DNA of 64,000 nucleotides from assembly GCF_043951915.1 (NCBI RefSeq), contig NZ_JBINJD010000003.1:1-64000 (forward strand), given 5' to 3'. The DNA comes from Alienimonas sp043951915. Its GTDB lineage: Bacteria; Planctomycetota; Planctomycetia; Planctomycetales; Planctomycetaceae. The notes below the pieces were generated by a model. That model was given only the letters and a program-made list of their open reading frames with translations, was not told the origin of the DNA and ran no database searches. A program made the translations under genes and the position numbers. Shown here piece after piece: positions 53,416 through 62,300 of the stretch. Numbering within the stretch: the first letter of the stretch is position 1; each line of letters begins with the position of its first letter.

Positions 53416-53499
53416 CAAATCCCAAGAAATCAAGAACCAAAACAGGAGGGAGCGAATCCCATCTATGTTGGTTCTTGAATTCTTGTCTCTTGGAATTTG
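53416..53499. repeat. A/T-rich imperfect inverted repeat between convergent genes
   Basis: TCAAGAACCAA (53430-53440) pairs perfectly with TTGGTTCTTGA (53468-53478). CCAAG (53422-53426) pairs with CTTGG (53489-53493) and AAAT (53417-53420) with ATTT (53495-53498). The element is far lower in G+C than all its surroundings, lies between the protease stop (53240) and the ribBA stop (53504), and looks inserted. It could serve as a shared terminator or be a small dispersed repeat. Confidence 0.6.
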
Positions 53500-53503
53500 C
53501 CCG

Positions 53504-54745
53504 CTAGGGCAGCGCGTGCCCCATCTTTTCCCGCTTCGTCGCGAGGTATTTCTCCCGGGTGGGCTCCGGGGGGGCGATGATCGGGACCTGTTCGACGACT
53601 TCCAGTCCCATCGCGGAGCTGACGAACGACTCCCGCTTCTTGGGGTTGTTCGTCAGCAGGCGGATGCGGGAGAGGCCGAGGTCCTTCAGGATTTGCAGAC
53701 CGACCATGTAGTCCCGCTGGTCCGCTTTGAAGCCGAGCTTGTGGTTCGCCTCGACGGTGTCCGCCCCGGCGTCCTGCAGTTCGTAGGCCTTCAGCTTCGC
53801 CGTCAGGCCGATGCCGCGGCCCTCCTGCGGGAGGTAGACCACCGCCCCGCGGCCGGCCTCGTGGCAGCGGGTCATGGCGAGGTGCAGCTGATCCCCGCAG
53901 TCGCAGCGGAGCGAATCCAGCAGGTCCCCGGTGAAGCAGGAGGAGTGCATCCGCACCAGCGGCGGCTTGTCGCCGGCTCCCTCGCTCAGGTCGCCCCACA
54001 CCAGCGCGACCGGTTCCTGGGTCTGGTGCTCGACCTTGTAGGCGATCACCCGCGGCGTGCCGTATTGACGGGTGGGAATCGGCACCTCGGCCTCCCGGGT
54101 GACGAGCCGTTCCCGCGAGGTGCGGTACTTGATGAGGTCCTCGATGCTGACGACCGGCGTGCCGTGCTCCGCGGCGAGCCTCTGAAGCTCCTCGCCCCGG
54201 GCCATCCCCTTCCCGTCGGCGGAGACGATTTCGATCAGGCAGCCGACCGGCGGCAGGCCGGCGAGCGTCATCAGGTCGACGACGGCTTCGGTGTGCCCGG
54301 CCCGCCGCAGCACGCCGCCGGGCTTCGCCAGCAGCGGAAAGATGTGGCCGGGTTTGACGAAGTCCGAGGCGACGCTGTGCGGGTTCGCCATCTCCCGCAG
54401 CGTCCCGGCTCGGGCCTCCGGCGAAACGCCGGTGCCGGCCGCGATGTGGTCGACCTGCACCAGAAACGGCGTGCGGTGCGGCGCCGTGTTCGCGGATTCC
54501 TCCACGATCGGCCGCAGGTCGAGTCGGTTCGCCGTGTCCGCGGTGATCGGGGCGCACAGCACGCCGCGGCCGTGCCGCAGCATGAAGTCGACGGTTTCCG
54601 CGGTGATCGTCGAGGCGGCGGCGACGAAGTCGCCCTCGTTCTCCCGTTCATGGGCGTCCACGACGATCACCGGCCGGCCGGCCTTCAGCGCCGCGAGGGC
54701 GTCCTCAATCGTGTCGCGGCGGTCGGGGGTGGCAGACTCGGTCAT
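53504..54745 (-). CDS. ribBA: Bifunctional riboflavin enzyme RibBA
   Basis: The 413-residue fusion catalyses two entry steps of riboflavin synthesis. The N-terminal RibB domain (about 1-205) makes 3,4-dihydroxy-2-butanone 4-phosphate: VVDAHERENEGDFVAAAS with the catalytic acidic loop, then MLRHGRGVLCAPI and VEIVSADGKGMAR. The C-terminal RibA domain is GTP cyclohydrolase II: RMHSSCFTGDLLDSLRCDCGDQLHLAM with the three zinc cysteines, then VVYLPQEGRGIGLTAKLKAYELQDAGADTVEANHKLG and RLLTNNPKKR. The length fits RibBA (about 400). ATG 54745. No FMN riboswitch is visible in the 43-base upstream gap. Confidence 0.96.
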   Translation of the reverse strand: MTESATPDRRDTIEDALAALKAGRPVIVVDAHERENEGDFVAAASTITAETVDFMLRHGRGVLCAPITADTANRLDLRPIVEESANTAPHRTPFLVQVDHIAAGTGVSPEARAGTLREMANPHSVASDFVKPGHIFPLLAKPGGVLRRAGHTEAVVDLMTLAGLPPVGCLIEIVSADGKGMARGEELQRLAAEHGTPVVSIEDLIKYRTSRERLVTREAEVPIPTRQYGTPRVIAYKVEHQTQEPVALVWGDLSEGAGDKPPLVRMHSSCFTGDLLDSLRCDCGDQLHLAMTRCHEAGRGAVVYLPQEGRGIGLTAKLKAYELQDAGADTVEANHKLGFKADQRDYMVGLQILKDLGLSRIRLLTNNPKKRESFVSSAMGLEVVEQVPIIAPPEPTREKYLATKREKMGHALP

Positions 54746-54788
54746 GGGAGCATCGTAGGCTCACGACCCGCTTCGTCCGACCGTGCCG

Positions 54789-55412
54789 TCACTTCGCCGC
54801 GGCGAGACGCACCGCCGGCGGCTCCTCCGACGAGAGCGACCAGTCCAACGGCAGCACGACGCTGCGGACCGGTGCCCCGCCCGGCTCCGCGACGCCGTCG
54901 GCGATCAACGCCCCGTCCTGCAACCGGAAGCGGGAGAGCCGCCACGGATCGCGGTCGAGCAACCAAAGCTCCCGCACGCCTACCGAGGCGTAAAACGGCA
55001 GAGTCTCGAGAGCGAGGTCCCCCTCTGACAGGACTTCCACCGCGAGGTCCGGTCCGCCGAACCAGTGACTGCCGCGGTCCTCGGCGGGATTCCCGGGGAG
55101 GTAGACGACGACGTCGGGACAGCGGTAGTTCTTCGTCCAGTCGTCTGATCGATCGGAGACGTTCGCGCCGGGCTGTACCGCCTCGGAAACGCCCGCGTCG
55201 TCCAAGTATCGCGTCAGCTGAAAGGCGATTCGATTGACGATCGACTGATGCTGATTCCCGGGCAGCGGCATAAGGATGTATCTCCCGTCCCACACCTCGT
55301 CGTAACGATCGAGGCCGCTGCGCCGACGCTCCTCCAGGAGATGTCGGGCAGCGTGGGGGTCCTGAACGAGCGGGCCGGGCGGCAGGGCGGCGAGGGGCGT
55401 GGCGGCGACCAT
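54789..55412 (-). CDS. Uma2-family PD-(D/E)XK nuclease-like protein (DUF820)
   Basis: The 207-residue protein follows the Uma2/DUF820 plan: YDEVWDGRYILMPLPGNQHQSIVNRIAFQL, CPDVVVYLPGN (Asp), GGPDLAVEVLSEGD (Asp...Glu-x-Val) and ETLPFYASVGVRELWLLDRDPWRLSRFRL. The spaced Asp, Glu and a possible Lys match a restriction-endonuclease-like fold. Family members are numerous in planctomycetes and cyanobacteria and their biological role is unproven. ATG 55412. It is divergent from the UxaC-like gene with an 88-base gap and upstream of ribBA, possibly co-transcribed. Confidence 0.82.
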   Translation of the reverse strand: MVAATPLAALPPGPLVQDPHAARHLLEERRRSGLDRYDEVWDGRYILMPLPGNQHQSIVNRIAFQLTRYLDDAGVSEAVQPGANVSDRSDDWTKNYRCPDVVVYLPGNPAEDRGSHWFGGPDLAVEVLSEGDLALETLPFYASVGVRELWLLDRDPWRLSRFRLQDGALIADGVAEPGGAPVRSVVLPLDWSLSSEEPPAVRLAAAK

Positions 55413-55500
55413 ATCCGCATCATAACCCCCGCCCCGCCCGGTGGGTCGCGGCGGTACGGCGGAAACGGCATCATTCGCCCCCCCCTCCGGAGTCGCTCCC

Positions 55501-56883
55501 ATGCCGAATGAAACCGCCGCCGACCGCATCCTCTCCGGCCTGGAGGCGGCGCCGATCTTCGACCCGCACTCCCATATCAATCCGCACTCGCCGACCAGCG
55601 AGACCCTCGCGGACATCCTCGGCTACCACTATTACACGGAGCTCGCCCGCTCCGCCGGGCTGGCCAAGGAGCAGATCGAACCGGCCGCCGGCCCGCTCGA
55701 CCCGAAGGAACTCGTCGCCAACCTCGTGCCGACGCTGGAGCGGCTGGACAACACCGTCCAGCTGAGCTGGTTCATCGAACTTGCGCAGACCTTCTTCGGC
55801 TGGGACGGCGACCGGCTGACCCGCGACAACTGGGAGGCGCTGTACGACGAGGCCGCCAAGCAGATGGCCGAGCCCGGCTACACCGACCGGATCATCCGGC
55901 AAACGAACCTCGAAAAGGTCTTCCTGACAAACGACTTCGACGACCCGCTCGAAGACTTCGACACGAACTTCTACGTCCCCTGCCTGCGGACGGACGACCT
56001 CGTCTTCAAGCTGCACACGCCGGAGGTGCGGGAACGGCTGGCGAAGGCGACCGGCATCGAAGTCGGCGACTCCGACAGCCTGCGGGCGGCGATCCGCAAG
56101 CTGTTCGAGCATTTCACGAGTAAGGGCGCGGGGGCCTGCGCGATCTCGCTGCCGCCGGACTTCGAGCCAGGGGAACCGGACGAGGATCTGACGATCAACG
56201 AATACCTGAAGGCATTCCGCGGCGACGAGGAGGCGATCGCCGGGTTACGAATGGAACTGCCGGAGGTCGTCAGCGACGCAGCCGAGAAAGCCGGTCTGAC
56301 GGCGGAGGACCTCGATCGGATGTTTGTGGAAGGCGGCGAGTACGACGTCAGCCGGTTCGTCTTCTGGACGCTCGCCGAGCACTGCCGGGAGTTCGGGCTG
56401 CCGTTCGATCTGATGATCGGCGTGAACCGCAACGTCTACCCGGCCGGCGTGCACCAGGGCCGGGACCTGTACGACAGTCGGTGTAGCCTCAGCCAATACG
56501 CCGAGCTGTTCAACGCCTTCCCGGAGGTGACGTTCCCCGTCAGCGTGCTGGCGCCGACGATGAACCAGGAATTGGTCAGCTACGCCTGGATCTTCCCGAA
56601 CGTCGTCGCCAACGGGCACTGGTGGTACTCGAACATTCCGGCCCACATCGCCCCGAACCTGCGGGCCCGTTTGCAGGCGGTGCCGGGGGACAAAGTGGTC
56701 GGCTACTACTCCGACGCCTACAAGCTGGAGTTCGTGCTGCCGAAGTTCGCGATGTACCGCAAGATCCTGGCGAAGGAACTGGCGGCGGAGTTCTGCGAGA
56801 GCCGCGGCTGGAGCGAGGAGCGGGCCGTCGAATTCGGGCTGAAAGTCCTGCGAGGAAACTCCGAACGGCTCTTCGGCGGCTGA
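55501..56883 (+). CDS. uxaC: Glucuronate isomerase-like amidohydrolase
   Basis: The 460-residue protein of the amidohydrolase superfamily is nearest to uronate isomerase (UxaC). It begins with the metal motif AAPIFDPHSHINPHSPT (H-x-H). It continues with KVFLTNDFDDPLEDFD, FWTLAEHCREFGLPFDLMIGVNRNVYPAGVHQGRDLYD, the C-terminal ANGHWWYSNIPAHIAPNLRARLQAVPGDKVVGYYSDAYKLEFVLPKF (typical of UxaC) and FGLKVLRGNSERLFG. True UxaC usually has D-Y-H-C-H-L at the start; here D-P-H-S-H-I. No hexuronate catabolic genes lie nearby, so it could act on a related sugar acid. ATG 55501. Confidence 0.75.
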   Translation: MPNETAADRILSGLEAAPIFDPHSHINPHSPTSETLADILGYHYYTELARSAGLAKEQIEPAAGPLDPKELVANLVPTLERLDNTVQLSWFIELAQTFFGWDGDRLTRDNWEALYDEAAKQMAEPGYTDRIIRQTNLEKVFLTNDFDDPLEDFDTNFYVPCLRTDDLVFKLHTPEVRERLAKATGIEVGDSDSLRAAIRKLFEHFTSKGAGACAISLPPDFEPGEPDEDLTINEYLKAFRGDEEAIAGLRMELPEVVSDAAEKAGLTAEDLDRMFVEGGEYDVSRFVFWTLAEHCREFGLPFDLMIGVNRNVYPAGVHQGRDLYDSRCSLSQYAELFNAFPEVTFPVSVLAPTMNQELVSYAWIFPNVVANGHWWYSNIPAHIAPNLRARLQAVPGDKVVGYYSDAYKLEFVLPKFAMYRKILAKELAAEFCESRGWSEERAVEFGLKVLRGNSERLFGG

Positions 56884-56979
56884 TCGTCGGGCCCGGCGGA
56901 ACGGGGTGCGTCGCCTCCGGGGGAGCGGTATCTTCGCCGGCCCGCCGCGGTCCGCTCCGTCCCGCCCCCCGCCCCGCCG

Positions 56980-58665
56980 ATGCCCAAGCTCGTTCTCCTG
57001 CAAGGGGACACCGCCGACACCCGCCGCATCAGCGGCGAGAAGGCGATCGTCGGCCGCTTGCCGGAGGTCGACGTGCAGATCGACAGCAACATGGTCTCGC
57101 GGCGCCACGCGATCTTCACCAAGAAGCCCGGCGGCAACGGCGGCTGGACCCTGGAGGATCTGGACAGCGGCAACGGCACCTTCCTCAACGGGAAGCGGAT
57201 CACGACGCCGGTCGACCTCAACAGCGGCGACCGGCTGAAGTTCGGCCCGGTGCTGGCCCGCTTCGAAGACGAAACCGCCGAACGGGCCGCGGCGCCGAAC
57301 CTCGATTCCGTGCTCTCCTTCTCGCTGACGGAGGAGGGGCCGGAGAGCGCGACGGTCACCGGCAGCGCCTCGGCGGGCAGCGGGTACGGGCTGCTGGACG
57401 TCCGCCCGCAGCAGAAGCTCGAGGCCGTCATCAGCATCGCCCGCGATCTGGCGGCGGCCGCCGCGGCGGACGACGTCACCGGGTTGCTCCCGCAGGTCCT
57501 GCAAACGCTGTTCAACATCTTCCCCGGGGCCGACCGCGGCGTGATCCTGCTGCGTAAGGGCGGGGACCTCAGCGCCGGGTTCTACCCCGCTGCGCAAAAA
57601 CAGCGGCAGGAGGGGGAGGACTCCACGGTCAAGATGAGCCGCACGATCCTTCGAAAGGTCGTCGAGGAGAAAGCCGGCTTCCTCTCCGCGGACGCCAGCA
57701 GCGACAGCGTCTTCGACGCCAGCGAGAGCATCTCCAGCCTGGCGATCCGGTCGATGATGAGCGTGCCGATGCTGTCGCTGGACGGGGACGTCACCGGCGT
57801 GATCCACCTCGACACCCAGAACCCGATCACGCAGTTCAAGCCGGAGGACCTCGACCTGCTCCAGGCGGTCGCCGGTCAGGCGGCGATGAGCTACGAGAGC
57901 CACCGCCTGCTCGTCGCAGCTCTGCAGAAGAAGAAGCAGGACAGCGAGATGGAGATCGCCAAGCAGGTGCAACGCAACCTGCTCCCGGACGAACTGCCCC
58001 GGCACGAGAACTACAGTTTCTTCGCCAGCTACGATGCCGCCCAGGCCGTCGGCGGCGACTACTACGACGCCTTCACCCTGCCGGACGGCAAGATCGCGCT
58101 CGCCTTCGGCGACGTCGCCGGCAAGGGCGTGCCCGGCGCCCTGCTGATGGGCCGCATGAGCGCCTGCGTGCAGAGCGTGCTGGCCAACGTCCACGAGGCC
58201 GGCCCAGCCTTCGCGCAGATCAACACCCACATGTGTCGAAACATGGCCGAGGGCCGGTTCGTCACGTTCGTGCTCGTGCTGCTCGACCCGGAGAGCGGCA
58301 GGATCGACGTCGTGAACGGCGGCCACATGAGCCCCCTGTTCCGCAGCGCCGACGGCAGCTTCTTCGAGTTCCCGGACGACACCGTCGGCCTGCCGGTGGG
58401 CGTGGTCGACGGCTACCCGTTCGAGACCGTCTCCCGCACGATGCAGCCCGGCGAGACGGCCCTCATCATCACCGACGGCGTCGACGAGGCGATGAATCCG
58501 CGGGGGGACCTGTTCACCAAAGAGCGGGTCAAGCGGTTCCTGATGGAGGGGCCGACCGACGCCGCCGAGCTGGGGCGGGCGCTGCTCAAAGAGGTCCGCA
58601 CCCACGCCGCCGGCCGGGAGCAGAACGACGACATCACCATCATGACCTTCGGCCGCAACGCATGA
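56980..58665 (+). CDS. FHA-GAF-SpoIIE serine phosphatase (RsbU-like)
   Basis: The 561-residue cytosolic signalling protein has three domains. An FHA domain comes first (residues ~5-95: IVGRLPEVDVQIDSNMVSRRHAIF and DLDSGNGTFLNGKRI). A GAF domain follows (~165-310: FPGADRGVILLRKGG...MMSVPMLSLDGDVTGVIHLD). The third is a SpoIIE/PP2C domain (~320-560: MEIAKQVQRNLLPDELP, AVGGDYYDAF, LAFGDVAGKGVPGALLMGRMSA, VNGGHMSPLF, LIITDGVDEAMN and EQNDDITIMTFGR). All the aspartates for metal binding appear present. It probably dephosphorylates an anti-sigma antagonist in a partner-switching pathway, with FHA and GAF as phosphopeptide and small-molecule inputs. ATG 56980. The stop is followed by a 17-base-stem hairpin. 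Confidence 0.9.
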   Translation: MPKLVLLQGDTADTRRISGEKAIVGRLPEVDVQIDSNMVSRRHAIFTKKPGGNGGWTLEDLDSGNGTFLNGKRITTPVDLNSGDRLKFGPVLARFEDETAERAAAPNLDSVLSFSLTEEGPESATVTGSASAGSGYGLLDVRPQQKLEAVISIARDLAAAAAADDVTGLLPQVLQTLFNIFPGADRGVILLRKGGDLSAGFYPAAQKQRQEGEDSTVKMSRTILRKVVEEKAGFLSADASSDSVFDASESISSLAIRSMMSVPMLSLDGDVTGVIHLDTQNPITQFKPEDLDLLQAVAGQAAMSYESHRLLVAALQKKKQDSEMEIAKQVQRNLLPDELPRHENYSFFASYDAAQAVGGDYYDAFTLPDGKIALAFGDVAGKGVPGALLMGRMSACVQSVLANVHEAGPAFAQINTHMCRNMAEGRFVTFVLVLLDPESGRIDVVNGGHMSPLFRSADGSFFEFPDDTVGLPVGVVDGYPFETVSRTMQPGETALIITDGVDEAMNPRGDLFTKERVKRFLMEGPTDAAELGRALLKEVRTHAAGREQNDDITIMTFGRNA

Positions 58666-58669
58666 AAAA

Positions 58670-58708
58670 ACCGGTTAGCCGCTCTCTTCGCGAGAGCGGC
58701 TAACCGGT
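58670..58708 (-). terminator. Long hairpin terminator of tRNA-Glu (GTTAGCCGCTCTC family, copy 2)
   Basis: A perfect 17-base stem (ACCGGTTAGCCGCTCTC and its complement) encloses a 5-base loop and, on the minus strand, runs straight into TTTTTCATGCG. It is 10 bases past the tRNA-Glu 3' end and 5 bases past the stop of the convergent FHA-GAF-SpoIIE gene, so it can end both transcripts. Seventeen bases of it recur near the other FHA gene at 30377-30393. Confidence 0.85.
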
Positions 58709-58717
58709 GCGGTGCAG

Positions 58718-58792
58718 TACTCCGTACGGGATTTGAACCCGTGTCTCCGCCGTGAGAGGGCGGTGTCCTGGGCCGGGCTAGACGAACGGAGC
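58718..58792 (-). tRNA. tRNA-Glu (anticodon CTC)
   Basis: The 75-base minus-strand gene has acceptor GCTCCGT with ACGGAGT (G1-U72 wobble, rest paired), D-arm CGTCTAGCCCGGCCCAGGACA, anticodon stem CCGCC/GGCGG with loop CTCTCAC (anticodon CTC), and T-arm ACGGGTTCAAATCCCGT. The discriminator is A73 and CCA is not encoded. The D-arm and anticodon arm match bacterial tRNA-Glu closely. It has its own promoter and a long terminator. Confidence 0.95.
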
Positions 58793-58835
58793 GTGCGGCG
58801 AGGAAACCGAAGTCTCGGTCGCTCAGGACGGCCCT

Positions 58836-58863
58836 ACTCTACCCGGACACCGGCGAGCGTCAA
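58836..58863 (-). promoter_or_regulatory. Candidate sigma-70-type promoter for tRNA-Glu
   Basis: On the minus strand TTGACG (58863-58858) and TAGAGT (58841-58836) are 16 bases apart, with the -10 about 44 bases before the tRNA 5' end. The -35 hexamer is identical to that upstream of tRNA-Ala. Confidence 0.45.
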
Positions 58864-58926
58864 ACGGTTCGGGACGAACTCCGGACGAACGGGCTCCGGC
58901 CTGTCCGAATTTCGGGATGACGCCGC

Positions 58927-59298
58927 TCAACGGGCCTTGTGCGACACCCGAATGACGCTGTGCAGCCCGCCGCGGGGCGTCCACTCGGCGGTCAGTTCCA
59001 GCGACTTCGGCTCCATCAGCCGAATCAGCTCGTCGGCGATCTGGTTGGTCACCGCCTCGTAGAACGCGCCATGGTTGCGGAAGCTCTGGTAGTAGAGCTT
59101 CAGGCTCTTCAACTCGACGCAGCAGTCTGCGGGGACGAACTTCAGCGTCAGCGTGCCGTAGTCCGGGTGGCCGGTCTTCGGGCACACGCTGGTGAACTCC
59201 GGGGCGACGTGCGTGATCTCGTAGTCCCGATCGGGATACGGGTTCTCGAACGTCTCCAGCAGGTCCGGCCGCGGGCGGTCGTAGAGAAACTCAGACAT
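58927..59298 (-). CDS. queF: 7-cyano-7-deazaguanine (preQ0) reductase QueF
   Basis: The 123-residue enzyme of the short, YkvM-type QueF group reduces preQ0 to preQ1 with NADPH in queuosine synthesis. It has THVAPEFTSVCPKTGHPDYGTL with the catalytic Cys, then CCVELKSLKLYYQSFRNHGAFYE with the QueF Glu-Ser-Leu-Lys-like motif and the Phe/His substrate residues. ATG 59298. The leader contains one half of an inverted repeat pair. It is downstream of secDF and tgt, and Tgt uses the product of QueF, so the cluster is functionally coherent. Confidence 0.94.
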   Translation of the reverse strand: MSEFLYDRPRPDLLETFENPYPDRDYEITHVAPEFTSVCPKTGHPDYGTLTLKFVPADCCVELKSLKLYYQSFRNHGAFYEAVTNQIADELIRLMEPKSLELTAEWTPRGGLHSVIRVSHKAR

Positions 59299-59303
59299 CA
59301 GTT

Positions 59304-59392
59304 CGTAGGGTCCGCTGCGCGGACCGAAGAGGGAAAACGCTCGCCAGATCGTCGTCGGTCAACAGCGGACGGTCCGCTGAGCGGACCCTACG
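59304..59392. repeat. Inverted pair of CGTAGGGTCCGCT palindromes between queF and secDF
   Basis: Copy 1 (59304-59326, CGTAGGGTCCGCTGCGCGGACCG) and an inverted copy 2 (59370-59392) share CGTAGGGTCCGCT exactly. Each copy is itself a GGTCCGCT/AGCGGACC-type palindrome. The secDF stop codon TAG is the TAG of copy 2, and copy 1 lies 6 bases upstream of the queF ATG. TAGGGTCCGCT-type palindromes are, to my knowledge, frequent in planctomycete intergenic DNA. Confidence 0.65.
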
Positions 59393-62300
59393 CCACCTTC
59401 GCCGGGGCCGGTTCGCGGACCGCCGGGGAGGCGGCGGCCGGCTTGTTGGTGTTGCGGTTGATCAACCACAGCAGGACCGGCGTCGCGATGTACAGCGACG
59501 AGTAGGTCCCGATGAGGATGCCGACCACCAGACAGTAGGCGAAGCCGTGGATCCCCTCGCCGCCGAACACGTACAGGATGCCGACCACGATTAACGTCGT
59601 CAGCGAGGTGAGCAGCGTCCGGGAGAGCGTCTGGTTGAGGCTGCGGTTCACGATGTCCGGCGTCAGACCGGGGTTCTTGCCCCGCACCTCGCGGATGCGG
59701 TCGAACACGACGATCGTGTCGTTCAGGCTGTAGCCGATGACCGTCAGCAGGGCGGCGATCATCGGGAGGTTCAGCTTGAACTCCTCCAGCCCGAGCCAGC
59801 CAACCGCGGAGCCGGCGTTGAGCCCGCCGACCAGCCAGTTCGCCAGGGCGACCATCCCGAGCACGAAGGTGACGTCGTGCACCAGGGCCGCGACCGCGGC
59901 GAGGCCGAAGTCGACCCGCTGGAAGCGGAGCCAGATGTAGCCCACGATCGCCACGAGGCTGGCCAGGACCGCGAAGATCGCGGACCGCTGCATCTCGCCG
60001 GCGACGGCGCTGTCGAAGCTGTTCACCTCGTCGAAGACGGGGCTCTCGGCGAGGTCCGCCGCCATCAGGTCCAGCGCCTCCGCGAAGCGTTCGCCGGAGA
60101 CGGCCCCGGAGGCGACGACGCGGACGGTCTGGTAGCTGCCGGCCTCCCCTTCCCCGCCGACCGCCTCGCCCACGCCGCGGACGGTGTAGGGGGCCTGCGG
60201 GTCGTCAATGGGCTGGCCTTCCTCCTGGGCGATCGCCTCGGTGGCGTCGCCCAGTTCCCGGCGGACGGCGTTCGTGCCAATCGGTTCGGAGAAGGTGAGA
60301 TTGACCGCCTTGTCCTCGCCGCCGAGCGTCTCCACCTCGCCGGCGTCGACCACGGTCACGCGGCGGACGTTGACGGTGCCGGTCTGCTCGAAGGCCCGGG
60401 CCACCAGCGTGGCGACGCTCGTGGCGCCGCCGAAGGCTTCGGGATCGTCCTCCAGCTGCCGGTCCCGCAGAGTCGTGCGAACGCGGAAGCGGCGGCCGGC
60501 CTCGCCGGGGGCGTCGCTGTCCAGCTCCAGCCGTTCGACCGAGACGTTGCCGCGGAACGCCGGCAGGGCTTCTAGATCCTCCCGCACCTCGGCGGCGCTT
60601 TCCGCCTGGTCGAGCTGAAAGGTCACCATCGTGCCGCCGCGGAAGTCGATATCCAGCAGGTTCGCCCCGCGGGCCGCGATCAGGCCGACGCCCAGCAGCA
60701 GCACGACGCAGGAAGTCGCGAAGGCGACGTTCGCCTTGCTGGCGAAGTCGATGTTGGTGTCCCCGACGAAGGAGAACATCTTGAAGGACTTCACCCACCG
60801 CTTCCGCTCCATGATGTCGCACAGCAGGCGACCGAAGTAGAGGGCGGTGAACATCGAGGTGACGATGCCGATGAACAGCGTCACCGCGAAGCCGCGGACT
60901 TGGTCGGTGCCGATCAGGAACAGGATCAGGGCCGTGATCAGCGTCGTCACGTTGGCGTCGACGATCGTCGTGAACGCCTTGGCGAAGCCGTTCTGAATGC
61001 TCATCCGCAGGCTCGACCCGCGGGCCTGCTCCTCCCGGATGCGTTCGAAGATCAGCACGTTGGCGTCCACCGCCATGCCGATCGTCAGCACGATGCCCGC
61101 GAGGCCCGGCAGGGTGAACGTCGCCTCGATCAGGCTCATCACCCCCAGCACGAGGATGATGTTGAGGACCAGACAGAGGTCCGCCACCAGCCCGAGCCAC
61201 AGGTAGTAGACGGCCATGAAGATCAGCACGACGACGCCGGCGCCGAGGATGCTGTAGACGGCTTTGCGGACCGTGTCCTCGCCCAGCAGCGGGGAGACGG
61301 TGAACTCACTGACCGGCGTCGGGTCCAGCGGCACCTCCAGGGCGCCGGCGTTGAGCACGTCGACGATCTCGTCCACCTCGGCGGAGGTGAAATCGCCCTC
61401 GATCACGCCGCTGCTCGAAATGACCCCGTTGATGCCCGGAGCGCTGCGGACTTCTTCGTCCAGCACGACGGCCAACCTGCGGCGGAGGGCGTCGGTAGAA
61501 AGGTTCGCGGAGGTGAGGGCCTGGAACCGGTAGGCGCCCTGGGTGTCGAAGTTGAAGGACACCATCGGCCGGCCGCTGTCCGGGTCGCGGGCGTTGCGGG
61601 CGCGGGTGAGGAACTTGCCGTCCACCTCTTTGCCCGGCCGCGGCAGCACGGTGAGCACCTGGGCCCGCACGCCCTCGACCGGCCCCGCCTCGATCCCCGC
61701 GGGCGGGAATTCAAGGATCTGGCCGTCTTCGTCGACGAAGCGGAAGGCGTAGATGCTGCGGGAGTCGAGCGCGTCCTCCAGCGAGAGCGACCCGTCCCTG
61801 TTCCGGCCGATATCCTTCCACGCGGCGGCCGGGTTCTTGCCGCGACGAACGACCCGCTCCGTGCCGGACAGGGCCCGGCCGCGTTCAATCAGGTCGCGGT
61901 GGTCAGTGGTGTTGGCGAGGATGAGGAACTCCAGGTTCCCTAACGTCGTGGCGGCCCGGCGGAGGCGTTCCACCTTCTCCGGGTCGGCGCCCGGAACGAT
62001 CAGTTCGATGCGGTCCTGCCCGACGCGGCGGACGGTGACCTCCTCGGTGCCGGACGGATTAATCCGCTTGCCGATGGCCCCGACCATCCGGTCCATGATC
62101 TCGGGAGTGATCTCCTTCCGGTCCGGCCCTTCCGGACCGAGCTTCTCCTGGTCGACCTGGAACACCATGTTGGTGCCGCCGGCGAGGTCGATGCCGAGCT
62201 TCAGGCTGCTGCGGACGCCGTCCATGAAGGTCAGCCCGGCCGCCTGGGCCGCGAGGCCGTTGTAGATGAACGGCGTGAGACCGAGCGCGGCGAGGAACAG

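Noticed and set aside
54746..54788. An FMN riboswitch upstream of ribBA
   Set aside because: Only 43 bases separate ribBA from the next gene, too short for an FMN aptamer, and no conserved core is present.
59299..59387. A preQ1 riboswitch upstream of queF
   Set aside because: The leader is only the repeat palindrome and short spacer. No preQ1-I/II aptamer stem, loop and A-rich tail could be found.
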